The notes: generated from the letters alone by a model not told the origin. A stretch of 64,000 nt of DNA from Candidatus Dichloromethanomonas elyunquensis (GCA_001515265.1 LNDB01000007.1:62001-126000); one strand, 5' to 3'. Shown: positions 12,512-21,776, numbered from the stretch's first letter. Translations and numbers: made by a program.

Positions 12512-13219
12512 TTATCCTTTCTTCTCCCGATATTCACGGGCAGCTAATTGCCATTGCTCCCGGGCATAATTCACGTACTTGGTATATCTGCTGCGTTCCG
12601 GATGTTCTGCTACCGCCGTGAAATATGTAATCGCTTCATTATAATTTCCCAATCTGCGGTTTATCTCTCCAATCAAATAGAGGATTGACACTTCCGGCGT
12701 TGTCTCCGTTTTAAAATCGGTATGAATGTAGGATTTCTCAAATTCGGAAACCGCCAGCTCAAGGAAACGCTTTTCTTCCTGTTGATTGCCAATCCCCCTG
12801 TATAACCAGGCTAATCTCAAACAAAGATTAGCGAATACAATATGCTTTTCCAGGACAAGCTGGGCTGAATATATCGCGAGCTTATAAGCCCTTACAGCCT
12901 GATTTACATTTCGCTTTCCCCAAAAATCTGTCACTTTATCCATCTTCTCCGTAATCTCTTTTTGAACTTTTTTTCGCGAAGCCTCACTAATATGATGGGA
13001 GAAATCCTCTGTAAATGAAAAGCCGCATTCCGAACAAACTGTAACATAATATAAAAGGGGATTATTTTCCTCCCCTTCTTTGAAAAGCGGGCCAAAATCC
13101 TGTTCTATTTTAAGGGGCTTTACAAATCTTGATCTGATCTTTTTAGTGGTAAAGGTGTTTTGGCAATAAATACATTTTGCCTTTTTGTCATAGAGCGGTT
13201 CGATCGTGGACAAATCCAT
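12512..13219 (-). CDS. DUF2225 family protein
   Basis: The 235-residue protein has two N-terminal cysteine pairs (CIYC near residues 17-20 and CSEC near 61-64), likely a zinc site. A helical C-terminal part follows, with TPR-like helices (IYSAQLVLEKHIVFANLCLRLAWLY region and IGEINRRLGNYNEAITYF). This layout matches DUF2225, a family of unknown function common in Firmicutes and clostridia. No membrane segment is visible. It is between the THUMP methyltransferase and asnS, on the same strand. Confidence 0.8.
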   Translation of the reverse strand: MDLSTIEPLYDKKAKCIYCQNTFTTKKIRSRFVKPLKIEQDFGPLFKEGEENNPLLYYVTVCSECGFSFTEDFSHHISEASRKKVQKEITEKMDKVTDFWGKRNVNQAVRAYKLAIYSAQLVLEKHIVFANLCLRLAWLYRGIGNQQEEKRFLELAVSEFEKSYIHTDFKTETTPEVSILYLIGEINRRLGNYNEAITYFTAVAEHPERSRYTKYVNYAREQWQLAAREYREKKG

Positions 13220-13314
13220 CCTTATCCCCCTGAGATTCTTTTGTCTGCTTTATTTTTATCATGATAATTCCAACCAAGTACTATTTTAATATTCTTTGGT
13301 AAATAATTCTAGGC

Positions 13315-14466
13315 TTATTCTATTATTTGCTCTTTTCTGGGCGGTCTTGGACCAAAGAATTGGTAATAATGGCATTCTAATCTCCCATTGTAGAGTTTTC
13401 GGCTTTTGTCCCATCTTCGCTTGATAAATTTTTCCGGTTTAGGATGGGGTGTAAGCATATGCAGGGACCAATCTCCCAACTGTTGAAAAACACCGGCAAG
13501 TTCTTGATAAACAAGATTTGCTTCTTCCTGGGTTCCCAAACGCTGCCCATAAGGAGGATTCGTGATGATAGAACCATACCGGAATCTGGATTTGACTTCT
13601 TTTACCGGAAGTTTTTGAAAAAAGATCTTATCGGACAGACCTGCCTCCTGTATATGAATCCTTGCTAAACGTAAGGCGTTAGGATCACTATCCGAACCGT
13701 AAATATGGAGGGGCAGCTCTCTGTTCCATAAATCCGCTGCCTCTTCTCTCGCCTTGATCCAGTATTTTTCCGGAATGGACAGCCAGCTTTGAGCCGAAAA
13801 GTCTCTCTGCAGTCCCGGAGCCCGCTTTTGCGCAATCCAGGCAGCTTCTATCGGAATGGTTCCTGTTCCGCAAAAAGGATCGAGTAAAACCCGGTCTGCT
13901 TTCCAATGACTTAAATATACCATTGCTGCAGCAAGTGTCTCTTTTAAGGGAGCATCTCCGGCCAAAGACCGGTATCCCCTTTTATGCAAACCTTTACCGG
14001 AGGTATCAATGGTTAGTGTGACCATGTCTTTGAGGATTGCTGCCTGAATAGCATACAGCGCCCCTGTCTCTTCAAACCAGCTGACACCGTACGTGTCTTT
14101 CAGTCTTTCCACAATGGCTTTTTTTACAATAGATTGACAATCAGGCACGCTGTATAACTGCGAACGCACAGATTTTCCTGATACGGGAAAACGCGCATCC
14201 ACCGGCAGCCATTCTTCCCAAGGAAGGGCCTTTGTTTGTTGAAAAAGCTCCTCAAAACTGCGTGCCGGGAATTCACCCATTTTTATGACCACTCTCTCGG
14301 CACATCGCAGCCAAATATTTGTCCGGCAAATCCCCTCCTCATTCGTAACAAACGACACCCTCCCGTTTTGCACCTCAACCTCCTCATATCCCAAATCTTG
14401 CAATTCCCTTGCAGCCAATGCCTCCAACCCAAATGCCGTTAAGGCCAACAACTCTATTCGGGCCAT
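13315..14466 (-). CDS. THUMP-domain 23S rRNA (guanine-N2) methyltransferase (RlmL/YpsC type)
   Basis: The 383-residue protein has an N-terminal ferredoxin-like/THUMP region (about residues 1-160) and a class I SAM-dependent methyltransferase domain. The SAM-binding loop is VLLDPFCGTGTIPIEAA and the catalytic motif is TNPPYG, typical of N2-guanine methyltransferases of the RlmL/YpsC group. The start at 14466 (ATG, GGGAGG nine bases upstream) is preferred over the TTG at 14481, which would place the ribosome-binding site inside the gene. A tRNA rather than rRNA substrate cannot be excluded. Confidence 0.88.
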   Translation of the reverse strand: MARIELLALTAFGLEALAARELQDLGYEEVEVQNGRVSFVTNEEGICRTNIWLRCAERVVIKMGEFPARSFEELFQQTKALPWEEWLPVDARFPVSGKSVRSQLYSVPDCQSIVKKAIVERLKDTYGVSWFEETGALYAIQAAILKDMVTLTIDTSGKGLHKRGYRSLAGDAPLKETLAAAMVYLSHWKADRVLLDPFCGTGTIPIEAAWIAQKRAPGLQRDFSAQSWLSIPEKYWIKAREEAADLWNRELPLHIYGSDSDPNALRLARIHIQEAGLSDKIFFQKLPVKEVKSRFRYGSIITNPPYGQRLGTQEEANLVYQELAGVFQQLGDWSLHMLTPHPKPEKFIKRRWDKSRKLYNGRLECHYYQFFGPRPPRKEQIIE

Positions 14467-14660
14467 GACGTTTCCTCCCAATTTCTCAATACCTGTTCCC
14501 TAAGGAACAAAAGCGGATATTGTATTCATTCCTTTAGAATCCGATGAAACACTTCTCAATTTTACAATAAATTTCATTTTTTTTAATCTGAAATGCCCCG
14601 TCTTTTTATAAAAATACTTGCATTTTGCGTATATATCCATACTGATCATTCATATGATTT

Positions 14661-14718
14661 TTTTACAGTATGACAGACATCAACATTTTTCTTCCTTCAT
14701 GTAGTATATACTGTAAAA
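14661..14718. promoter_or_regulatory. Inverted repeat and palindrome at the receiver-protein promoter
   Basis: TTTTACAGTAT (14661-14671) and its exact complement ATACTGTAAAA (14708-14718) face each other 36 bases apart. The second copy overlaps the palindrome AGTATATACT. They lie 33-90 bases upstream of the TTG start at 14751, in the divergent gap with the methyltransferase gene. The second copy includes a TATACT that could be a -10 element. I infer a regulator-binding site; the regulator is unknown. Confidence 0.5.
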
Positions 14719-14750
14719 GGTTGTAAAATAAGCTTTTAGGAGGATAGATC

Positions 14751-15149
14751 TTGAATCCTGTAGTTTTAGTGGTAGATGATGACTGCGGCATTTCAAGCCT
14801 TTTATCAATTCTTTTAACGAATAATGGTTATACGCCAATAACTGCTTCCAACGGTTCCGCAGCTTTGGACACTTTAAAAAATTGTCCAACCCCGTCTTTA
14901 ATTCTGACTGATTATTCGATGCCCGTATTAGATGGATGTAAGCTCATTGAAAACATATCCCTGCAAAGCCATTTACAAGATATCCCTATCCTGCTTATGA
15001 CCGGATCAGACATTAATGACCTTAAACTCCCGACTACGAGTAACTTTAAGGGTATTATTTTGAAGCCATTTAAAATTTCTGTGCTGCTTGAATCTATCAG
15101 TTGTTATATCCAAGGAAAAGATTGTAAGCCTTCCGCTTATCAGGAATGA
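14751..15149 (+). CDS. Stand-alone response regulator receiver protein
   Basis: The 132-residue protein is a single CheY-like receiver: acidic residues D10-D11, phosphoacceptor D54 (LTDYSMP), T84 and K105 (ILKPF). There is no output domain and no histidine kinase nearby. The start is TTG at 14751, with AGGAGG seven bases upstream. It is transcribed against the main direction of this replichore and stands next to an unknown protein and an ABC exporter. It could be a phosphate sink or signalling adaptor; no role can be assigned. Confidence 0.85.
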   Translation: MNPVVLVVDDDCGISSLLSILLTNNGYTPITASNGSAALDTLKNCPTPSLILTDYSMPVLDGCKLIENISLQSHLQDIPILLMTGSDINDLKLPTTSNFKGIILKPFKISVLLESISCYIQGKDCKPSAYQE

Positions 15150-15490
15150 GCTATTCTTCGGACCCTCATAAATTAGCCCCTAGCTTTTGCTGCTAATCTT
15201 AATGTTTATTTTCATGAAAATTAATGCCTTCTGACATAATATCAAATTACTTTCAACCGGTGAAATTAAAGCTGCTTCCCCCCATTTTGGTGAGAAGCAT
15301 TTTTAATGTCGTTTTTCTCTTTTTCGTGCAGCCAAATACTATTATAGGGACTATAAAGCTTTATTTCAATTCTATTCCCGGACAAAAAGTTCATCAAAAA
15401 ATTCGATTGAATTTTTTAGGCCCTAATCCCAAAAGTTTCCTCGAAACTCTATTGATAAATATAATAAGCAAATTTAAAGGAGACCTTACC
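15150..15490. other. Gap between receiver gene and unknown 179-aa gene
   Basis: This stretch has no convincing gene. The frame of the downstream protein is open back to 15224, but the extension has no family resemblance and a far better ribosome-binding site exists at 15480-15485. A weak ATTAGC/GCTAAT hairpin near 15172-15198 may terminate the receiver transcript. A TATAAT-like hexamer near 15455 could belong to a promoter, but no good -35 is seen. Confidence 0.5.
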
Positions 15491-16030
15491 ATGAATAGTC
15501 TGAATCTAGTATCAAAACTGAAACAACTTACTGATGAAGGGGAAGCGCTTTTACGATCGGGTTTGGAAAATTCAGCAAACGCTGGGGAAATTTCTACCCC
15601 GGTTTTTAATTGGCTTCTGAAATGCAATCGTTTTTTAAGCACTCATTACGGAAACGACTCCACTACTGTTAATGAATTTAAAAAGGCCTATACTATTCCA
15701 ATGAGTATCCGCTTTTTAGTGTCTTTAGCAGCAAGCGAGCAACGCCTTAACGATATCTCGGTAGAACTTTCAAGCGAACATTTTGATTTATTTTTACAAC
15801 AACAAGAAATGCAAATTTATCATTCTCTAGAGTTTTCAGTTCAACCCAATAATAGAACAGCCGCTTCTGATCTTTTCAGATGTATTCAAAAAGAAGCAGC
15901 TTCTTTACGCCCTGATTGGAATCTTGTTTCTTCCCTCCTTAAAAAAGGATTTGATTACAGTATTTCCTACGGTTCTGAAATGGCGCAATATGCCAATGCT
16001 GTTTTCAATGAAGAAAAACGCAAGATTTAA
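15491..16030 (+). CDS. Hypothetical protein, 179 residues
   Basis: I do not recognise this protein. It starts MNSLNLVSKLKQLTDEGE and looks mostly helical, soluble and without cysteine motifs, signal peptide or membrane segments. The start at 15491 is chosen because AAAGGAGA lies seven bases upstream. It is flanked by a receiver-domain gene and an ABC exporter, all on the + strand in a region otherwise dominated by minus-strand genes. A short GCGG/CCGC hairpin followed by a T-rich stretch (16035-16060) suggests a separate transcript from the exporter. Confidence 0.7.
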   Translation: MNSLNLVSKLKQLTDEGEALLRSGLENSANAGEISTPVFNWLLKCNRFLSTHYGNDSTTVNEFKKAYTIPMSIRFLVSLAASEQRLNDISVELSSEHFDLFLQQQEMQIYHSLEFSVQPNNRTAASDLFRCIQKEAASLRPDWNLVSSLLKKGFDYSISYGSEMAQYANAVFNEEKRKI

Positions 16031-16034
16031 ATTT

Positions 16035-16060
16035 GCGGCTGAAACCGCTCTAATATTTTT
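16035..16060 (+). terminator. Probable terminator after the 179-aa gene
   Basis: A short GCGG/CCGC stem with a six-base loop is followed by TCTAATATTTTT, just past the stop codon at 16030. Confidence 0.5.
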
Positions 16061-16080
16061 CTGCTTTTTTGCTATATTCA

Positions 16081-16110
16081 TTGTAATCATGATAAGCAAG
16101 CACTTATAAT
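16081..16110 (+). promoter_or_regulatory. Sigma-A-type promoter of the ABC exporter operon
   Basis: TTGTAA (16081-16086) and TATAAT (16105-16110) are separated by 18 bases and lie 56 bases before the ATG of the ATPase gene. Confidence 0.6.
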
Positions 16111-16165
16111 GAGTTTAAAAAGATGAACTTATTCATAAAGGAATAAAACATAGAGGGGGGAAAAA

Positions 16166-16870
16166 ATGAACCCTTTAATCCGGGCACATGCTCTCTCTAA
16201 AACATACCAGATGGGTGAGATCGAAGTAAAGGCCTTACGGAATGTCGATTTTGAAATTTATGACAATGAGTTCATTGTAATCCTCGGGCCGAGCGGTTCA
16301 GGTAAAAGTACACTCCTGAATATAGTAGGAGGAATGGATCGCGCCTCGGGGGGTGAATTGTATTATAAAGATATCCCTTTGCACAGTGCTGATTCGGAAC
16401 ATCTTACTTTGTATCGGAGAAATGTTGTAGGCTTCGTTTTCCAATTCTACAATCTGATTCCGAATTTGAATGCCTGCGAAAATATAAGTCTGTCAGCGGA
16501 AATCGCCCCAAACCCCCTTAGCGTTGGAGAAACGCTTGCAAGGGTAGGACTTGCGGAACGCGCCGGTCATTTCCCGTCGCAAATGAGCGGGGGTGAGCAG
16601 CAGCGTATCGCCTTAGCCAGAGCTATCGTCAAAAATCCCGAGCTTCTCCTCTGTGATGAACCCACCGGAGCCTTGGATTCCCAGACAAGTATCCAGGTTT
16701 TAAAGATTCTTAAGGATTTTCATGAAAACTATCGGAAAACTGTCATTATTATTACGCATAATGCAGGAGTAGCTGCTATCGCCAACCGAGTTTTCTATAT
16801 TAAAGACGGCGGAATCTCACGGATCACAGTCAACGATTGTCCTACATCTCCGGAGAAGGTGACTTGGTAA
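16166..16870 (+). CDS. ABC transporter ATP-binding protein (MacB/LolD type)
   Basis: The 234-residue ATPase has Walker A GPSGSGKST (residues 41-49), the signature MSGGEQQRIALARAI, and Walker B LLLCDEPTGALD followed by a switch histidine in VIIITHN. It belongs to the group that powers MacB/LolCDE-like mechanotransmission exporters. A GAGGGGGG run precedes the ATG. Its TAA overlaps the permease ATG by one base (TAATG), so the two are translationally coupled. Confidence 0.93.
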   Translation: MNPLIRAHALSKTYQMGEIEVKALRNVDFEIYDNEFIVILGPSGSGKSTLLNIVGGMDRASGGELYYKDIPLHSADSEHLTLYRRNVVGFVFQFYNLIPNLNACENISLSAEIAPNPLSVGETLARVGLAERAGHFPSQMSGGEQQRIALARAIVKNPELLLCDEPTGALDSQTSIQVLKILKDFHENYRKTVIIITHNAGVAAIANRVFYIKDGGISRITVNDCPTSPEKVTW

Positions 16871-19236
16871 TGCTGTTTAGGAAAATGCGCCGGGACCTTA
16901 TGCAGCAAAAAGGTGCTTATGCAGCCTGTATCATGGTAATTGCCATAGGACTGATGGTTTATTCCGCTATGTCGATGGTTATGGATAACCTTCTTCAATC
17001 CAGAGATGCCTTTTACGAAAATCAGAATTTTGCTGACGGGTTTGCCGAAATCCAAGGCATGCCATATAATCAGGTATTTAAATTACGTGCAATCGATGGA
17101 ATCAAGCAAATACAAGGCCGCTTCATTAAAGATGTCCGGGTAGTGGCGCCGGATCAAAATGAAAACGTCTATCTTCGGTTAGTCTCTATAGATACTTCTC
17201 AGTCCCCTTTGATTAATGATGTTTTGCTGGAGAAAGGAATTCCTTTAGAAGAAGGAAACCTGAATCTTTGGGTGGATAATAAATTCTTTGATGCCAGTAA
17301 ATTGGAACTCAACCAGGAAATCAACATTATCGCAGATGGAAAAAAGAAAACCTTTCACGTAACCGGTTCCGGAAAAAATCCTGAATTTATCTATGCTATG
17401 CGTACATCGAGCGACCTTTTCCCCGATCCTAAGACTTTTGGGATCGGTTATGTTCCCCTGTCAGTGATGAATAATCTCTTTCAAACCCAAAACACTATAA
17501 CAAATCTGGTTTTTACCCTTGATCAAGGTAAAAGCTTTGAAGATGTAAAACCTCTTTTGGAGGCCGAACTGAAACCCTATGGTATAAAAAGTATCTATCC
17601 GCGAAAAGACCAAACCAGCGATGTTTTATTGGGCCAGGAACTAAGCAGTCTAGAAGCTACCGCAATAGCGATGCCGGTAATTTTTCTCTCCGTGGCAGCC
17701 ATGATTCTTTATATTATGCTGAAAAGAATGATCGAACTGCAGCGGACCCAGCTTGGCACCCTCAAGGCTTTCGGCTATACCTATAGAGAAATTCTTTTTC
17801 ATTATTTATCTTACGCCTTTATTACCGGTCTAAGCGGCGGCATCCTTGGCGGACTAAGCGGTTTTGCCCTGACAGGTCCGTATCTTGAGTTGTACCGTCA
17901 ATATTATAATATGCCGGGACTGACACCCAGCTTTTCCCCTCGGTATTTCTTCCTCAGTCTGGCGCTTGCGATTATTTTTTCTCTTATTGCCGGATATCAA
18001 GGCTGCAAGAATATATTGCAACTCGAAGCTGCTGAAGCTATGCGTCCTTCGGCTCCCGCCATCGGGAAAAATATTTTTTTGGAAAAAGCAAGATTCTTTT
18101 GGCAGATGCTGACTGTCCAAGGGAAGATGTCTCTGCGCGGCATGTTGCGTAATAAAATGCGCACCGCTTTTCTTTTTATCGGGATGATGTTCACTTTTAG
18201 TCTCCTGGCTCTTCCCTGGTCGATGAAAACATTGCAAGATCAAATGCTTTTTGAGCAATTTGAGAAAATAGAAACATATGATGTTAAGATTCCTTTGGCT
18301 GCCCCACTTGCTCAGAATCCGGCTGAGAGAGAACTTTCAGGTTTTCCCGGAATCAGGGTTGTTGAAACCATGGCCGAAGTTCCAATCATCCTGCACAATT
18401 CCTGGCATGAAAAAGGTGTTGTCTTACTCGGTATCCACTCATACAGCGAGCTTTATCATATTACCGACAGTACAGGAAACACGATCCCTGCTCCGGAACA
18501 AGGGATCTTGATTTCCAAACGGTTGGCTGATCTGCTCCTCGCAGAGCCCGGTACCTTACTGACTGTAGAAAGCCCTTATTTCACCAATCGCGATGAGCGA
18601 AGAGTTTTACCGGTGGTTGGAGTTATTCCCCAAAACATGGGGATGAACGCCTATATGGAAATTACGGCACTTCAGAATTTTCTGGGACAGGGAAAACTTG
18701 CTACCTCAATAATGATCAGCATGGAGGAGGGGAGCATCCCCGTCCTCGAGGAAAAATATAATAATAGCAAAATGATTAACAGCATAGAAAACCACCTGAG
18801 TATGCTTAGGAAAATGCAGGAACTCATGGCTTCCTATATGGGAATGATTTATGGCATGTTTCTCTTTGGAATTATTATTGGTTTTGCCATTATTTATAAT
18901 ACTTCCGTAATTACCCTTTCAGAACGGAGCCGGGAACTCGCATCGATGATGGTCCTTGGTATGACCCCCGAAGAAGTCTTAGGGGTTATCACCTTTGAAC
19001 AATGGTTTGTCGGTTTTTTCGGGATGCTGGCGGGAATTCCCCTGACCAAAGCTTTTCTGATCGGCATGGCGGACTCTGTCGGCAATGATCTGTTCGGATT
19101 TACTCCGGAGTTAAATCAGGAAGCTTTGCTCCTGGCTCTTGTTATTTCCGTCCTATGCATAATCTTTGCACAGCGGATGGCGGCAAGAAAATTACGAAAC
19201 TTAAGCTTGGTTGAAGTTCTCAAGTCCAAGGAATAG
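16870..19236 (+). CDS. FtsX/MacB-like ABC transporter permease
   Basis: The 788-residue membrane protein has an N-terminal helix (AACIMVIAIGLMVYSAMSM) and a large extracytoplasmic domain. Three helices form the first FtsX domain (about residues 250-370). A second helix and extracytoplasmic domain follow, then a C-terminal FtsX domain (about 660-780) including LSERSRELASMMVLGM. This double-FtsX architecture is that of YknZ/ABC-2-like lipoprotein or peptide export systems. Upstream in-frame codons to 16837 are rejected because they lie inside the ATPase gene and the ATG at 16870 is coupled to its stop. Substrate unknown. Confidence 0.9.
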   Translation: MLFRKMRRDLMQQKGAYAACIMVIAIGLMVYSAMSMVMDNLLQSRDAFYENQNFADGFAEIQGMPYNQVFKLRAIDGIKQIQGRFIKDVRVVAPDQNENVYLRLVSIDTSQSPLINDVLLEKGIPLEEGNLNLWVDNKFFDASKLELNQEINIIADGKKKTFHVTGSGKNPEFIYAMRTSSDLFPDPKTFGIGYVPLSVMNNLFQTQNTITNLVFTLDQGKSFEDVKPLLEAELKPYGIKSIYPRKDQTSDVLLGQELSSLEATAIAMPVIFLSVAAMILYIMLKRMIELQRTQLGTLKAFGYTYREILFHYLSYAFITGLSGGILGGLSGFALTGPYLELYRQYYNMPGLTPSFSPRYFFLSLALAIIFSLIAGYQGCKNILQLEAAEAMRPSAPAIGKNIFLEKARFFWQMLTVQGKMSLRGMLRNKMRTAFLFIGMMFTFSLLALPWSMKTLQDQMLFEQFEKIETYDVKIPLAAPLAQNPAERELSGFPGIRVVETMAEVPIILHNSWHEKGVVLLGIHSYSELYHITDSTGNTIPAPEQGILISKRLADLLLAEPGTLLTVESPYFTNRDERRVLPVVGVIPQNMGMNAYMEITALQNFLGQGKLATSIMISMEEGSIPVLEEKYNNSKMINSIENHLSMLRKMQELMASYMGMIYGMFLFGIIIGFAIIYNTSVITLSERSRELASMMVLGMTPEEVLGVITFEQWFVGFFGMLAGIPLTKAFLIGMADSVGNDLFGFTPELNQEALLLALVISVLCIIFAQRMAARKLRNLSLVEVLKSKE

Positions 19237-19252
19237 CGGGGAGGAGAAAAAA

Positions 19253-20350
19253 TTGAAAAGGAAATGGAAAATCATTCTTGGATCTCTTGTTCTCGTAGTC
19301 ATTATAATTATGACTGTTTTTCAGGTTACAAAACCCCTGGAAGCCGGTCTCCTGTCGGTTAAAAGGGAGAGTATCGCCAAGACTTTTAAGGAAGAGGGCA
19401 TTGTCAGAGCCAAAAAGGAATCCCAAGTCTATTCGGTCTATGGAGGAAAAATAACCGGTGTTAATGTTATGGAAGGCGATCAAGTCAAACACGGAGACCT
19501 TTTAGTAAGTATCGACAGTCAGGAATTACATTACCAAATCCAGAGTCTGCAAGCACAGATGCGCAGTATCGAAGCCCAAAAAGGGCTGCAGGAACTGACC
19601 ATTGATTTGGAAACCAAAAAGTTGTTATATGAGGCCGGTGTTTTAAGTAAGAAAGAGTACGAAGAAGCGGCTAATACCGTTAACTCCGATTATTATCCCG
19701 CATTAATCGCTGTGGTCAAAGAACAGATCAACCAGTTCAATTACCAGCTCTCCCAAAGAAATGCTCTCTCTCCCGTCTCAGGTACAGTCACCAATTTGGC
19801 TGTAAAAGAAGGAATGGTAGTCACTCCCGGAGCCGCCTTGCTGTCGGTGGTCAGCGGAGATACCTTTAACATAGAAGTCTATGTTCTTACCGAAGACGCC
19901 TCCCTGATTGAACCTCAAATGCCTGTTAATCTGATTCAAAATAATAAAGGCGGCAATGTTGCCTTTTCCGGGGTCGTAGATAGAATCGCCCCTTCGGCAG
20001 TGGAGAAGCTATCTACCCTGGGTTTGATCGAACAGCGCCTTAAGGTAACCATTATTCCGGAAATTCCGAAGAATTTAGTCCTCAAACCCGGTTATGCTTT
20101 AGATGTGGAATTTACCTTGGGTAAGGCTGAAAACCAGCTGGTGGTTCCCAAAACAGCCCTATTTCCCTACCATACCGGAGATGCTCTCTGGGTCGTAAGG
20201 AACGGAACGGCGATTATAAGTTCTGTGAAAAAAGGTTTTGAAAATGACAGAAATGTTGCTATCAGCGAAGGATTGGAGGAAGGGGCTTTGGTGATTCTAA
20301 ATCCGAAGCTGGCTGGATTGAAGGAAGGTAAAAAGATAAAAGCACTGTAA
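19253..20350 (+). CDS. HlyD/MacA-like membrane-fusion adaptor protein
   Basis: The 365-residue protein has one N-terminal membrane helix (ILGSLVLVVIIIMTVF), then a split lipoyl-like domain (GKITGVNVMEGDQVKHGDLL and LSPVSGTVTNLAVKEG) around a coiled-coil hairpin. Beta-barrel and membrane-proximal domains complete the RND/MacA-type adaptor layout. The TTG start at 19253, with GGAGGAG six bases upstream, is preferred over the in-frame codon at 19211 inside the permease gene. It completes an ATPase-permease-adaptor operon like YknXYZ. No outer-membrane channel is expected in a monoderm cell. Confidence 0.9.
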   Translation: MKRKWKIILGSLVLVVIIIMTVFQVTKPLEAGLLSVKRESIAKTFKEEGIVRAKKESQVYSVYGGKITGVNVMEGDQVKHGDLLVSIDSQELHYQIQSLQAQMRSIEAQKGLQELTIDLETKKLLYEAGVLSKKEYEEAANTVNSDYYPALIAVVKEQINQFNYQLSQRNALSPVSGTVTNLAVKEGMVVTPGAALLSVVSGDTFNIEVYVLTEDASLIEPQMPVNLIQNNKGGNVAFSGVVDRIAPSAVEKLSTLGLIEQRLKVTIIPEIPKNLVLKPGYALDVEFTLGKAENQLVVPKTALFPYHTGDALWVVRNGTAIISSVKKGFENDRNVAISEGLEEGALVILNPKLAGLKEGKKIKAL

Positions 20351-20354
20351 GGTC

Positions 20355-20391
20355 TAAAATGCCCTTCTCTTTAATTACTCCGGGCTTTTTA
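20355..20391. terminator. Bidirectional terminator between the adaptor gene and larC
   Basis: TAAAATGCCC pairs with GGGCTTTTTA except for one mismatch, giving T-rich tails on both strands between two convergent genes. The right arm lies within the last codons of larC. Confidence 0.6.
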
Positions 20392-21583
20392 AGATTTCCC
20401 TGTAAACTTCGGCAAGAGGAAGATTCATTTCCTTAGCGATTCTCTTGCAGTCTTCATATTCCGGTTTGGTCTTGATTTCCTGTCCATTAAGATAAGAAGT
20501 TTTTACTGTTACTTCTCCATATTTTGTTTGAATAGTATTTATTTTCCTGGGGAGCATTACCTTTTCAATACAGAATTTACGTAAGCCGATGGCACTTGTT
20601 TCCCGTAAGATGATATTTTCTATGGCAGAAACATTTTCAAAGGCAGCCAAAACACTCAATTGAATTGCCGGTCTGCTTTTTTTCATCATAATCGGTGTTT
20701 TATACACATCTAAAGCCCCTGCGCCGAACAGCCTTTCCTCTACCAGTTCGTAAAATTCGGGATTCATATCGTCAATATTCGTTTCGATTATATATTGCTG
20801 CATATTGGATGTCCGCTCAGGATCCTTACTCCCGTTTTCCCGTTTTTGCATACCTAACATGATTCTTAAGACATTGGGAATGACCATATCCCTCTTGCCA
20901 AGGCCATACCCAACTTTATCAATATTTAAATTCAAATGATCGGTAAATTCATCCACATTGGCCATAAGAATCGCAGCCCCTGTCGGTGTCGTTGTTTCAT
21001 GGTCCACTCTCCCCATACTGACCGGAATACCTTTTAACAGTTCCAGTACCGCAGGAGCAGGTACTGGCAGTTGTCCGTGTTCACAATGAACAAAGCCTCC
21101 GCCAAGTTCCACTGTAGAAGCTTTCACTTTGTCCACGCCTAAGTATTCCAAGCAAACAGCCGTCCCGACGATATCCACAAGGGCGTCTGTTGCACCCACC
21201 TCATGAAAATGAACCTCGTTCTTTTTAATGCCATGGACCTGGGCTTCGGCATCAGCAAGGACATCAAACATTTTTATGCTCCTGTTTTTAATATTTTCGG
21301 GTAGACTGCTTTTCGCGATAATTTTTTCTATGTCCCCTAATGTCCTGTGATGGTGTTTTCCCTTGTACATCGTAAATCCGTGGTCCCTTAGTCTGACTTC
21401 TACCCTTGTTCCGGCTATTCCTTTCCTGCTACCCTTCCTAACGTCAATCTCATATTCCTTCTCCAAACCCAGCAGGCTTAATTCCTTAAGCAAATATTCC
21501 GGATCCACTCCCAGATCCAGCATCGCTCCCAGACACATATCTCCGCTTATTCCGCTTGAACAGTGAAAATACAAAACTTTCAT
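20375..21583 (-). CDS. larC: Nickel-pincer cofactor biosynthesis protein LarC
   Basis: The 402-residue protein matches LarC (formerly DUF111), which inserts nickel into the pyridinium dithiocarboxylate precursor of the nickel-pincer nucleotide used by lactate racemase and relatives. It starts MKVLYFHCSSGISGDMCLGA, and the histidine-rich KGKHHHRTLG and NEVHFHEVGATDALVDIVG stretches are typical. The ATG at 21583 is preceded by AGAGGG. It is a single continuous frame, unlike the frameshift-split LarC1/LarC2 of Lactobacillus. No larA, larB or larE is in the window. Confidence 0.92.
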   Translation of the reverse strand: MKVLYFHCSSGISGDMCLGAMLDLGVDPEYLLKELSLLGLEKEYEIDVRKGSRKGIAGTRVEVRLRDHGFTMYKGKHHHRTLGDIEKIIAKSSLPENIKNRSIKMFDVLADAEAQVHGIKKNEVHFHEVGATDALVDIVGTAVCLEYLGVDKVKASTVELGGGFVHCEHGQLPVPAPAVLELLKGIPVSMGRVDHETTTPTGAAILMANVDEFTDHLNLNIDKVGYGLGKRDMVIPNVLRIMLGMQKRENGSKDPERTSNMQQYIIETNIDDMNPEFYELVEERLFGAGALDVYKTPIMMKKSRPAIQLSVLAAFENVSAIENIILRETSAIGLRKFCIEKVMLPRKINTIQTKYGEVTVKTSYLNGQEIKTKPEYEDCKRIAKEMNLPLAEVYREILKSPE

Positions 21584-21747
21584 GCCGTTCCCTCTTTCAT
21601 AGTAAAAACTATATTTAACTATTAGCAATTTATGATTTTCGACATATACAGCCTGACTCCTTGTATCAATCATTGTATACTTTGATTTTACCGGCCTTTA
21701 TCGGATGATCCCGTCCGGTATGATTTGTAATCAATCTTGATTATGTC

Positions 21748-21776
21748 TTGATTATTTTTAAACTTTCATGTATATT
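21748..21776 (+). promoter_or_regulatory. Sigma-A-type promoter of the DUF2087 gene
   Basis: TTGATT (21748-21753) and TATATT (21771-21776) are 17 bases apart and 43 bases upstream of the start codon. Confidence 0.45.

Noticed and set aside
15224-15490. Longer version of the 179-residue protein starting at 15224
   Set aside because: The added 89 residues are low in coding character and the good ribosome-binding site lies just before 15491.
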